This document shows positions 52,590 through 63,029 of a stretch of 64,000 bases of DNA, piece after piece. Location: the NCBI GenBank assembly GCA_022410635.1, contig JAJVDF010000958.1, positions 131,557 to 195,556 on the forward strand. Direction: 5' to 3'. A program made the translations under genes and the position numbers. This DNA comes from Tretioscincus oriximinensis. Its lineage: Eukaryota > Chordata > Lepidosauria > Squamata > Gymnophthalmidae. Within the stretch, counting starts at the first letter, position 1. The number at the start of each line of letters is the position of its first letter. The notes under the pieces are model-generated. The model was not told the DNA's origin and did no database searches. It saw only the letters and a list, made by a program, of their open reading frames with translations.

Positions 52590-55500
52590 GGTGTGGCTTG
52601 TCAGGAAAGGCAAAATGGAAGCGACGGACGAGAGATGGAGCACAAACATCACAGGAGCAGACCCAGGAACGATCGGCAACAGGGTAGCCCTTCCAATGGA
52701 TGAGGTACTGGAGTTCACTGTGAAAGAGCCGGGAGTCCAAGACGTCGGATACTTCGAAGTGTTCATCCTTCCCGACCATGACAGGTGGAGAAGGGGGTGG
52801 AAGGGAGACGGGAGGAGAAGTGAATGGTGAAAGACAGGGTGGATTTTCATGGAAGAGGGCAGCATCAACCGAAAGGAGACAGGGTTGATCTGTTCAAGCA
52901 CCTCAAAGGGACCAACAAACTTGTAGTCCAGCTTGCGGGAGGGCTGCAGGGAGCGCAGATTATGGGTGGAAAGCCAAACATAGTCGCCAACAGAAATAGG
53001 GGGGGCCTTTGGATCTGTGGCGATCAGCATAAAGCTTGGCAGAGGCAGAAGAGTCAGCAAGGACATCATGGATTTTGTTCCAAACAGTAGAAGCGGAATT
53101 GGTCCAGTCGGAGAGGGAGGGGGGGAGAGAGTCATCAGAGACGAGAGGAGGGAAGATTGACAGAGAAGAACCATAGACTGCATGGAAGGGCGAGGCACCT
53201 GTGGAGGAATGGACGGAATTATTATAAGCAAATTCGCACAGGGACAGATAAGAGAGCCAATCAGAATGTTGAAAATTAACATAGGAGCATAAAAGTCTAA
53301 GAATGTTCTGCAAGCTCCTCTCAGTTTCTCCATCAGTTTCGGGATGAAAGGCAGAACAGAAGGCCAAATGAGTCCCCAAATGTTTGGTGAAGGCGCGCCA
53401 AAAGCGAGCAGTCATTTGAGATGATGCGCTGTAGGACGCCATGGAGCCTGAAAACGTTGCCCAAAAAAAGCCGAGCAAGTTGTGGGGCATTGAGCTTTGA
53501 GCAGGATAAAATGGGCCATCTTAGATAAACGATCAACCACGCGCCAGATGGTGTTCATGCCCTGGGAGGAAGGCAAGCTGACAAGAAAGTCCATGGTAAT
53601 CTCATGCCAGGGCTGCGTGGATGGAGGCAGGGGCATGAGTAGACCAGGCGGCTTGCAACGGGGGACCTTAGTTTGGATGCAAATGGGGCAAGAGGACACG
53701 TAGATGGAAACGTCCTTACGGAGGGTCGGCCACCAATAAGATTTACAGATAGGTGCCAATGTGCGGAGGAAGCCGAAGTGACCAGCAGACTCAGAGCCAT
53801 GATGATGAGCAAGTACAGCTGGTCAGATAGAGAGCGGGATATAAACTTTCCCTTTGAGCNTCGGCAGGTTGGTGGAGACGTCCAAGAGGTGGTTGTTGTG
53901 GAGGAACCAGGTGTCGGTAGGAAGAGCATTTCTAATGAGACCATACAAGNGGTTTGTAGNCTGAAGAACGCACACATGCCCAAATGGCGAGGTGACAGCA
54001 CAGTCCGAGGTGGCACTGGAGCAGGGTCGACACAGTACTGCGGTTTCCTGGACAGGGCATCGGCGAGGCAATTGTCCTGGCCAGAAATGTACTGGATGGA
54101 GAAGTCGAAATGAGAGAAAAATTCAGACCAGTGTGATTGATGGGCGTTGTGTTTGGAAGGGGCCATGAANACCTCCAAGTTCTTGTGGTCTGTACGGACG
54201 GTAAATGGCAGGCCGTTCTGGAGGTAGTGGCGCCATTGTTCGAGGCAAAATTTAATGGCCAGAAGCTCCCTGTCATAGACAGCGTAGTTGCGTTCGGCAG
54301 GAGTCAGCTGATGGGACGCAAAGGCACAAGGGAGGAGGGCGTCAGCAGAAGGGTCATGCTGAAGGAGGGCTCCCCAAACCGCGACATTGCTGGCATCCAT
54401 ATGGACCACAAAAGGTAGAGAGAAGTCAGGATGCTTGAGGCATGAGTCAGAGGTAAATAGAGACTTCAGAGTGTCAAAGGTGCGTTGGCAGTCAGTGGAC
54501 CAGAGAAACCTGGGGCACTGGGTCCTGGAGCGTCCCGCAGGCGTCCAAACCGCCCTAGCGGCACACAGAAGAGNGGTAAGAGGAGCAGCAATGTGGGCAA
54601 AATTNGGGATGAACTTCCTGTCGGAATTGGTGAAGCCAAGGAAAGATTGTAGCTGACGCCTGTTTCTCGGGGGCTCCCAGTCCAAAATTGAAGCAATCTT
54701 GTCATGGTCCATGGCGATGCCCGAGGAGGACAGACAGTAACCTAGGAACGACAGTTCCGATTGGTGGAAGGCACTCTTCTCCAGTTTAGCATAGAGCTGA
54801 TGGTCTCTGAGACGCTGGAGAACGGCACGGACATGTCCGACAGAGTCATAATCAGGGGAAAAGACAAGGATGTCGTCAAGGTAGAAGAGGACGTTGCCAT
54901 GCAGGAGGTCCGAGAGGACGGAGTTAATGAAGTGGTTGAAGTAAGCCCAGGAATTTTTGAGGCCAAAAGGCATTACTGTGAAAGAGAATTTTCCGAGGGG
55001 GGTGGTTATGGCAGTCTTCCATTCGTTGCCTTCAGATATGCGAATTCTGTGTAAGCTTCGTGAAGATCCAGTTTAGTGAAGAACTCGGCGCCATGGAGGC
55101 GATCCGGGAGACTGGCAATAAGGGGCATAGGAAAATCTACTGTCTGGGTGGCCCTGTTCAGAATCCTGTAATCATATACAAGACGTTTGGCCCCGCCCCC
55201 ACCACCAGCCCCGCCCCCTTTTTGTCTACAAAGAAAACACTGGAGTCAAGCGGGGAAATGTTTGGTTCGATGAACCCTCTGGCAAGGTTAGAAGAGAGGA
55301 AGTCTCTCAGGAGGTCTAATTCCACGGGTGACATGGGATAGACCTTAGAGAAGGGCAGGGGTTGTCCTGGAATAAGAGTGATGCTGCAGTCATAGGTACG
55401 ATGAGGAGGCAGCTGGTCACACTCAGAATTGCTGAATACGTCATGGAAATCATGGTACTCAGATGGGATGGAAACTGCGCAACCGGAGAACTGGGCAGTG

Positions 55501-56081
55501 CAAAGCGGCTGTGAAGGAGGGAGGGAGAAAGGGGCAGCCATCGTGAGTGCTGAATGAGGGCAGCGCCTGGATTCAAAAACAATCTCTTTTTTGCTCCACA
55601 GTATGGAAGGATCGTGGGTGGAGAGCCAGTCACTAGCCAAGATGACAGGAAAATAGGTGGATTCAACCACGTAATACTGAAGCTATTCGATGTGGCCAGA
55701 GATGCAGGACTGCAGCGGAATAGTCTTAAAGAAGACTGGAGGGGTAGTCTGACTTCCATCAAAAGCAAGGAAGCTTAGGGGTTCCTGGAGTGGGTCAGTG
55801 GGGAGTTCAAACATGGCAACAATGCTGGAATCAATCAGGGTGTTACAGGCACCAGAGTCCACCAGGGTTTGGATGCAAATCTCAGAAGAATCAGGCAGGA
55901 TAATCCATAAATNCAGGAGCTGGTCCTTGGGTGAAGCAGCCCTTCTGTTGGACCTTACAGCTGGGTGTCCTCGTTTCCCTGCAGTGGGAGGAATTGTGGC
56001 AGCAGTAAAGGAGGTCAGCTGTGAAGGAAATGGCACCACACAAGAAGCGGAGGGGGAGGGCCGGGTCTTGGATGGAGCCAA
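52590..56081 (-). pseudogene. Chromovirus pol (PR-RT-RH-IN-chromodomain)
   Basis: Visible blocks: protease VDSGACNTLID; RT PMSPVELDLLRDFL, later MPFGLKNSWAYFNHFIN and VLFYLDDILVFS (the YxDD catalytic motif); RNase H PFVVHMDASNVAVWGALLQ and ALSRKPQ; integrase zinc region ending SSCPICIQTK, catalytic region ITMDFLVSLPSS and FHPETDGETERSLQ; chromodomain LQYLIHWKGYP. The second integrase Asp block is damaged near 53410. Multiple frame changes. Confidence 0.85.
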
Positions 56082-56117
56082 AATGGGACGATTTGCCTGG
56101 TGTGGAGGTGGAGCTTG

Positions 56118-57520
56118 TTATGGCCATGGCTGAGGGGTGGAGGGGCTTGGAGCAGGCTGATGGAGAGGGAAGGCTGAGACGCTGTGAGCTGCATCAGCAC
56201 AATAAAGGCACAAATTATAAGCCCTGCGACGTTGCTTCTCGGCTTCAGTCAGCTTGGGGCGCATGGAGAGCTTTGGCGGGGGGATTGGGGGTGGAGCGGC
56301 AGGATGCAAGTGTTGATATTGTAAAGAAGTGAGTCGTGCTTTCAGCTTGGAGGCCAGTTCTACCCAGGCATTCAGAGTCTGTGGGGGGTCATGGTGGACN
56401 GCTAACCGTCTAATCTCAGCGGAGAGCCCCTCACAAAAGGGCACGGCCAGGCCAAAATCGCTGAGATGGGGAACATCAGAAGCCAAAACCATGAAATNAG
56501 AAGCGTATTTAGCTACAGACACCATTCCCTGTTGGATCATGGCAAGCTTTTGAAAAGCCACTTCTTCCCAGGCAGCATCACGGAAGTGGTGAATGAGCAC
56601 GTCAAGGAAGACACGGACGGAGGGGTCCGGATTGACGGAGAGACAGTAGGAGACAGCCCAAGAGACTGCAGCGCCAGTAAGTTTGCCAATTGTGTAGGCC
56701 ACCTTAACCTGCTCTGATCTAAACTGTTCAGGACGAGACCTCATGAATAGTGACAGTTTCAGAACAAACTCACAAAGTTGGGAGGCGTCTCCAGAAAAGA
56801 GTGGTGGCTCAATAGCTGAAACCAGGACATGGAGGTGCATAGCAGGGATGACGGGTTGCGGTGGCTGCAAAGGCGGAGATTGAGGCTGGGGTTGAGGTGN
56901 TGGGAGCACAGCAGGAACCACCAGGGGGCCCGCAGGGACAGCAGGCTGAGGAGGGGGGCAGCAGGAGTAGGCTGAGGCAGAGGTGGAGCCTGTGTGGGGG
57001 TTGAGGGCCCAGTGTCCTCCCCCTCTTTGGATGGTGGGGGCGGTTGGGCCGGTGCGTACCTTTTTGNGATGGCTCCATGTTCTAGGAGAGAATCNGGTGG
57101 AAGAAGTAGGTGAGTCAGCTGGTAGTCAGTGGAGGGGCGGACAGACCAGCTTGGCTGTGAGACATGANGCGCCCTGGATGGGTGCAGGGAAGATTCCATC
57201 TCCACGAAATGCTGGGGAAGGCTTGCATCGCCGTTCCAGAACAGACTCGTGTGCGGAGTCAATCCATCTTCCAAGGGAGGTCGTGGAGTGGTAGCCAGAT
57301 GCCCTTTCAGAAAGATGTTCTTGCAACCCAACCATAGAGGACTGGAATTCTAAACGGGCCAGCCTAGATTCAATACTAGCAAGAGCAGTGGAAATACTTT
57401 GAAGTAAAATCTCAGAAGGTGGGGTGTAAGAGGAGGACAGTAGGTTTCGCTCCCCTGTTTATCACCCTTTCCCATATCTGCTCCTGCCTGTTCAGGATCC
57501 GGCTGGTCTTCCATCCTCAT
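56118..57520 (-). pseudogene. Chromovirus gag
   Basis: The N-terminal part starts at 57520 and soon shifts frame. A coiled-coil-like stretch (SISTALASIESRLARLEFQS) lies around 57400-57340. The capsid-like domain (56800-56300) contains FSGDASQLCEF, VAYTIGKLTGAAVSWA and FCEGLSAEIRRL. A zinc-knuckle remnant (CLYCADAAHS) has lost its last cysteine. Distantly recalls the gag from which mammalian PEG10/RTL genes arose. Confidence 0.75.
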
Positions 57521-57538
57521 GGCTGTTCTGTTTCTTTC

Positions 57539-57659
57539 TGTTAGCTTTGTAGGGCTTCAATTCAAGATTAAAAGGAACAAATAGATTTGTTGCGGGATGT
57601 TTGTTCAAAAGTCTAAGTCCAGAAGTAAAGCCAACATTCGGAGACTAGCTTCCATAACA
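57539..57659 (-). repeat. 5' LTR of the chromovirus
   Basis: 121 bp. The gag ATG (57520) lies only about 18 bp inside it. A matching target duplication on the outer flanks was not found. Confidence 0.85.
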
Positions 57660-58043
57660 ACTAAAGAAGCAGAACAGGAAGTGATTAGATTTAACTTTAT
57701 TCAGGTACCAAAGCTTAGGCCGTTAAACCTTAAATAATATTTTATTACCACTATTGGGTGCTTGTTGCCCACCCTAGCAATATGTGCTGCTCCTCCTCTT
57801 ATTTTTGCCCAGTTGGGATGCCCCGACGTTCTCGGGGCCTAGAGGGCATTTGTTTCCTGATGTTTCAGGTGTTGGGTTTGGGGGGAGGGATTCAAGGAAG
57901 GGTATGTTTGGTTTTATATTTGGGTTTATGTATGTTATTTTTATTTTGGTGTTCAATCCAGACCTTTTGCTCTGTAGGGTTTCCTGAGTGGCCTTGGGAA
58001 TTATACCTCTTAAATGAACAGCCTACTTTCATAGATATCCAAC
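57660..58043. other. Probable LINE 5' flank, unassigned
   Basis: Sequence between the chromovirus LTR and the LINE endonuclease start. AT- and G/T-rich, no motif recognised. Confidence 0.4.
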
Positions 58044-60085
58044 ATGTCTGGTTCCATTAAAATATGGTCTCTTAATGTCCATGGACNGGACAACCCGATT
58101 AAACAACGAGTTGTTCAAACTCACCTACTTAGACTAAAACCTCAAATAATGTTTCTTCAGGAAACGCACTTAACCAAATCCTCAAGACCCATTTTTAATC
58201 ATCCTTCCCTAGCTAATGGGTATCAGGCTTGAGGCTCCTCCAAATCTAGAGGTGTGGCCATACTGCTACAGTCGAATTCCCCCTTTCAGATAGAATCAAT
58301 CAAAATTGATGTGGAGGGAAGGTGTGTTTTTTTTTAAGGGGACTTGGTCTGATCAACAAATTACACTTGTGAATCTGTATGCTCCCGACAAAAAGCAGTC
58401 CCAATTCTTCCACAACATGATGCAAAAGCTCCAAGCCTTTTCCCCAGGTCCGTACATCATTGGCACAGATCATCGGCGATGGATAGCTCAGTCGCTTAGG
58501 AATCCGTCTCTCNCCTGGGAGATGGTGTTTCAAAGCCCTGTGTGGGACGTGGGGAGGGGCGAGCACCTTCCACTAGCCTGTAGCCAACCCAGCTATTCGA
58601 AAGCATGAATTGCAAGAAATTGCAACTGACTTGCAAGTAGATACATGGGAACCACCACAGCCTGGTAGGGAAGATAGAATGTGAGCCTTCGGGCAAAAAA
58701 AATATCCTTGTAAGCCGCTTTGAGTCCCTTTGAAAGGTGAGAAAAGCGGGGTATAAGAACCCAGTTCTTCTTCTTCTTAATATGATTGCTGACCCTCGGC
58801 TGGACAAGAGTATAGAACCTGTGTCCTTCTAGCACCTGGGTTCTAAATTGACAAAACCTCTATTTGGCAAATTTAGATTAGTGGATACATTCCNTTTACT
58901 CAATCCTTCAGCTTGAGACTACACCTTCCTATCTCCAAGGTACAAAACACACTCCAGAATAGATTATGTTCTGTTCAGCTCCTCCTTGGCTTCGTCATTG
59001 ACCTCAACATATATTTCACCCATATCTTGCTCAGATCATGATATGGTGGTGGCCCAGCTTACCTTGGACTCAACCGGACACACTTCCAAGCTATGGCGTT
59101 TCAGTCCCTCCCTAATTAATTGGCAAGAATCGAAGGCTCGCGTACTCTCTGAGATGCAAACTTATTTCACTTTCAACCTGACAACTGATATTTCCCCTAC
59201 TTTGCAGTGGGAGTCCATGAAGGCAGTCATTCGAGGGGTGTGTATCTCAGAGGGTAGTCAACAAAAGATAATATTACTAAATACAAGCAATTGGAAACTG
59301 ATATTTCCCATCTTTAGGCCCAACATGCAGCTTCTCACTCAGAAGAGGTTCATAAACAGCTCAAAGATAAGCAACTACAACTATAACTATTAGCTTCTCA
59401 ACAGGATGCAAGGAACCAAATCTATCTACAACACAGTCTTTTCACAAGCTAATAAAAATTCCAAGTTCTTGGCAGCTGTCCCTAGACAAAAGCGCCAAAA
59501 AAACTTCTATCACAGATCAGTCTGGTAAACAACACACACGCTCTTCTCAAATCACCCAGAGTATCCTAGAGTTCTATCAAAAGCTTTATTCACCCTCTTC
59601 TGATGCTTCATCAGAAGCCCTTTCCGACTACATAGCCTCTTTAGGTTTAACTAAGCTTAATGAAGTTGAGCGTACCAACTTGGTCAGATAGAGATACTTG
59701 AAGCTATACAATCTCTCAAGCCCTACAAGGCCCTGGGCTCAGACGGCTACATGGGACTCTTATAAATCCTTTAAGGATATATTCTCTCCAAAATTAGAGA
59801 CTCTTTTCAATCATGTGTTCTCTACTGGCTTNTTACCGGATACCTGGCGTAACTCTTTGACAGTCACCTGTTCAAAGAAAGGTAAACCTGAAGACCAAAT
59901 TACCTCCTACAGACCAATTTATCTGCTAAATGTGGACTATAAGCTATTTGCCCACAAACTAGCCAAGCGAATTAATTCATTTATCACTCGAATTGTGGGC
60001 CCCGAATAATTTGGTTTTATGCCAGGCAGATCTATAGCTGACCCAATCAGACTTACCTACCTGAGGAATAAACCCTATCTGTTCA
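58044..60085 (+). pseudogene. L1/Tx1-type LINE ORF2 fragment
   Basis: Starts with an APE-type endonuclease (SIKIWSLNVHG.DNPIKQR, LQETHL, then a degraded IIGGDFN-like site where a SINE is inserted). It resumes at 58777 with the C-terminal endonuclease block (YISPISCSDHDMVVAQLTL). Reverse transcriptase blocks follow in broken frames: SLKPYKALGSDGYM (59705-59750), SYRPIYLLNVDYKLFAHKLA (59910-59970) and FGFMPGRSIADPIRL (60010-60055). It stops before the YxDD motif. Strongly degraded. Confidence 0.78.
58478..58776 (+). mobile_element. tRNA-derived SINE inserted in the LINE
   Basis: Head: GATAGCTCAGTCGCTTAGG (box A-like), 58482 on, and GGTGTTTCAAAGCCC (box B-like), 58524 on. Body: CCAGCTATTCGAAAGCATG..CCACAGCCTGGTAGGGAAG. 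Tail: GTAAGCCGCTTTGAGTCCCT..(TTC)n. The most complete copy of this family in the window. Confidence 0.8.
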
Positions 60086-60285
60086 TGGTATTTATCCCAT
60101 CTTTCCTATCCTGTCTACAAACAAGCAAACTAATAAAATCCAAGTGCCTTGTTCAAAAGAAAAGACCATCTGCCAATATTAATAAGGGGGGGACTGTGTT
60201 ACCAAAACTATATTGAAGAAATAAACATACAAGAGTACATACACAGTCTTAGCCCCGCTCGGTTTCGTTACAGTTTAACTGGTGC

Positions 60286-60420
60286 CTAGTGGTGGGATAC
60301 GAACAAGAAAAAGAAAACAAAAGATAGGATACGAACAAAAGAAAACAAAAGATAGGATACGAACAACAAAAAGAAAACAAAAGATAGGATACTTACAGAA
60401 AAGTAAACAAAAGATAGAAA
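60286..60420 (+). repeat. Tandem repeat (about 30 bp) in the retroelement leader
   Basis: About four units of GATAGGATACGAACAA..AAGAAAACAAAA, the last diverged. Confidence 0.85.
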
Positions 60421-60655
60421 TAGTGTTGTGAACAGTAAAACAGAAAGCAGAGAACTTAAGCAACCAATCTGAAAACAAGTTGACACTCTAAGGTAAACTG
60501 TTTTGGGTACAATTGTAAGAGTGTTCAACAAGTACAGATAAACAAAACAATTTTGAGGTAAAAACTTTGGGTAAAAGTAGAAATGGTTTTGTAAACCAAT
60601 TAATTATATTCTGAGGTAATTGTTTGGTATAGTAAGAATATAATTTTAAAGCAAA

Positions 60656-61423
60656 ATGTCAACAACCTCTAAGAAAAGAAAAGCACAACAATCTGCCATG
60701 GTTGAACAAGAGGGTACTGGAATGGGGGATATTACAAATGTCCCAGGTACCACTTTTGGAGAAAAGATGGCATGGTTTAAGATGCAAAAAGAATTTGAAA
60801 GAGAGGANCGTGAAAGAGAGGAACGTGACAAAGAGAGAGAGACGAGCACAATTAGAAAGGGAAGAGGCACAAAGAATGGAGAGAGAAAAAGAAAGAGCAT
60901 TTGAGTTAAAAAAACTAGAATTAACCAATGAACGTAAGAACATAAGAAGAGCCATACTGGATCAGGCCACAGCCCATCGAGTCCAGCATTCTGTGTCACA
61001 CAGAGGCCCACCAGATGCACCTGGGCAGTCCGATGCTCAGAATCAAAATTCAATACAACCAATTGAGGGGGCCAATCCATTTAGGCTACGAAGGCAAGAA
61101 TTGGCGGGCTTTCCCTGATATGAAAAGGAATGGATGTGAATACAGTTTTTGTTAACTTTGAGAGAGCTTGTGATGATTATGATGTACCAGAGGAACAAAA
61201 AATGGCCCTCATAAGAAGTTTAGTAACCTCACCCTTGAGTGACATAGCTGCTGGTATGAGCTTAGAAGACGGAAAGAATTATCAATTATCTAAGGCTTTA
61301 GTAAAAGAACAAAGTGGGTTCACAGTGGAATATTACAGAAAACAATTCCGCAACATTCGGAAAAAACCTGAGGAGACNTTTTTACAGTTGGGGCAGAGGA
61401 TTAAAAAAGCCTTTGAACAGTAA
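60656..61423 (+). pseudogene. Gag with SCAN-like capsid region
   Basis: An N-terminal charged, coiled-coil-like segment (KMQKEFERE..REERDKERE) follows the ATG at 60656. A CR1 end interrupts it at 60930-61035. The capsid part (61130-61420) contains FVNFERACDDYDVPEEQKM and VEYYRKQFRNIRKKPEET, resembling the SCAN/Gmr1 capsid C-terminal fold. Frame breaks at the insertion and at 61423. Confidence 0.65.
60930..61035 (-). mobile_element. CR1 3' end inserted in gag
   Basis: GTAAGAACATAAGAAGAGCC..CATCGAGTCCAGCATTC..CACCTGGGCAGTCCGA, a minus-strand CR1 terminus. Confidence 0.8.
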
Positions 61424-61659
61424 ATCTGAAAGTAAACAAGATATTATTGGTTTGATGCTGCTAGAACAATTCATAANGTGCCCTCTCATTTAAAATTTAA
61501 TGTAGTCGAAAAAAAAGCCCAAAAATATCCAGGAAGTTTCACAAATAATGGATCATTTGGCTGAGTGTAAAGGAGAAGGAGTATGGCAGAANGTTAGGCC
61601 CAAGCCATATTTTCCTGACAGGAAATATTATCCATCTAAGCACAGATCTCCTGAAAAAG

Positions 61660-61970
61660 ATGTTAAAAACCACAAATAAACCAGTCTCTACTTCACATGA
61701 AAAGCCAGTTTATCCACCAAAGACTTGCTTTAAATGTGGTAAAACAGACCATCTGTTTGCTCCGTGTAAACAACAGCCAGTAAAATCCACATTGTTGGTA
61801 GAAAGTGCAGTAGGCCGAGACCAGCCTGANNCTGGCAGCCATTTTGAGACTCCTGTAAATGTTAACCAGTGTGTGGTTATAGAATTGCCTGAGGGAGAGG
61901 AAATGGGTTTAGAATTTAAGCAGCCTATTACTATTGATAAGGTGATATTATTTATTTATTTATTTATTTA
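61660..61970 (+). pseudogene. Gag C-terminus with zinc knuckle
   Basis: A zinc knuckle, CFKCGKTDHLFAPC (C-x2-C-x4-H-x4-C), lies at about 61728-61769. It is followed by an acidic linker that runs into the inserted L2 tail. Confidence 0.7.
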
Positions 61971-62045
61971 AAAGATTTTTACCCCGCCCTTCCCCCCGAA
62001 GGTGTCCAGGGCGGCTTACAAAAATTAAAAAATTCAGGCCGCCAT
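61945..62045 (-). mobile_element. L2-like tail inserted in the retroelement
   Basis: (TTTA)n then ACCCCGCCCTTCCCCCCGAA..CAGGGCGGCTTACAAAAATT: a reversed L2/SINE-type tail. Confidence 0.7.
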
Positions 62046-62084
62046 GACCTTCACACGATTAAAATCATAAAACACAACTGTCTA

Positions 62085-62570
62085 AAATGTCGTCCTCTGG
62101 TGGGGGACACGGGATCTGATATCTGCCTAATTGATGAGGATGTGGTGCAACCCGAATACATTCTGCCAGGCAAAACTGTATTATTAAAAGGAATAACTGG
62201 CAATGTAATGCAGACGCCTATGGCCCAAATTCCCATTCAATATGAAGGTTGGACAGGCAGCTGGCAATTCGCTGTAGTTCATAATTTAGCCCATACTTGC
62301 TTAATTGGGAATGATTTGTACGGACACCTTGGACCTGCATGGGTGTTAATAGGAGAACAAACCCCTAAAACCCCTGACCAAGAAAATTTGGAATGGATAA
62401 ATTTATTACCTGCAGTTGAGGGTGATGAGACCAATACGTCACTACAAGGAAAAACATCTTTCTTTGTGGAAGAGCAGAGGAGTGATGAAAGCCTAAAAGT
62501 CATATGGGAGAAATCCATAGAGAAAAGTGTAGACTCTGATTTGCCCTGTGACAAACCTGAGCAGCTTGTG
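62085..62570 (+). pseudogene. Retroelement protease region
   Basis: The aspartic protease motif GDTGSDICLID lies at 62103-62135. HTCLIGNDLYGHLGPAWV (62292-62345) corresponds to the protease C-terminal ILGxD-type block. The frame continues to the Tigger-type MITE. Confidence 0.75.
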
Positions 62571-62574
62571 GTAG

Positions 62575-62911
62575 CAGTAAAACCCCGTTTATCCGAACTT
62601 CGCTTAACCGAACTTTCTAAACTGCGTCATGTGACAGAGTTAAACCGTGTGGCGCCCTTACTGCGTAGGTGGAAAAAGGCTCCTCCTTCCGGCACGGCTC
62701 GCGGCGCGGGAAGAAGGGCGGAGTTTAAATTGTTATGACTCATCTACTTCTCGCTCCTTCTTGTGGTTNTGTTTCATACAATAAAGACGTTGAATTTTGC
62801 AGTTGTTTTATTTTTTAAAATGTCTACAAAACGATTTCATGGATTATCCNAAAAANTGTATTATCCGGAATGGCTCCGCCCCCTTTAGTTCGGATAAACG
62901 GGGTTTTACTG
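62575..62911. mobile_element. Tigger/pogo-type MITE
   Basis: 337 bp with perfect 24-bp terminal inverted repeats (62575-62598 and 62888-62911; CAGTAAAACCCCGTTTATCC.. at the left tip). The 3' tip is followed by TA; at the 5' tip TA is one base away. No transposase. It interrupts the pol frame. Confidence 0.85.
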
Positions 62912-63029
62912 TACTCTAAGGAGAAGTTAGGCCAAAATCTAGAAATCAGGAAGCAGCTAGTCGAATCTAGTGAAAACAAACCTCCGTGGTTGGAAATGGT
63001 ATTTAACAGCACTCTGAAAGGGCACGTGG

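Larger units (their letters stand above)
52269..57659 (-). mobile_element. Ty3/gypsy chromovirus (Tf1/sushi-like), degraded
   Basis: Two 121-bp LTRs (52269-52389 and 57539-57659; minus strand TGTTATGGAAGC...GCTAACA) bound a 5.15-kb interior on the minus strand. Order: gag (about 57520-56118), protease (about 55990-55790), reverse transcriptase (about 55340-54610), RNase H (about 54560-54080), integrase (about 53760-52960) and a chromodomain (about 52780-52590). Frame shifts, stops and a small loss in the integrase core make it inactive. The chromodomain and vertebrate host point to the sushi/Tf1 lineage. No TGG-type tRNA primer site follows the 5' LTR. Confidence 0.88.
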
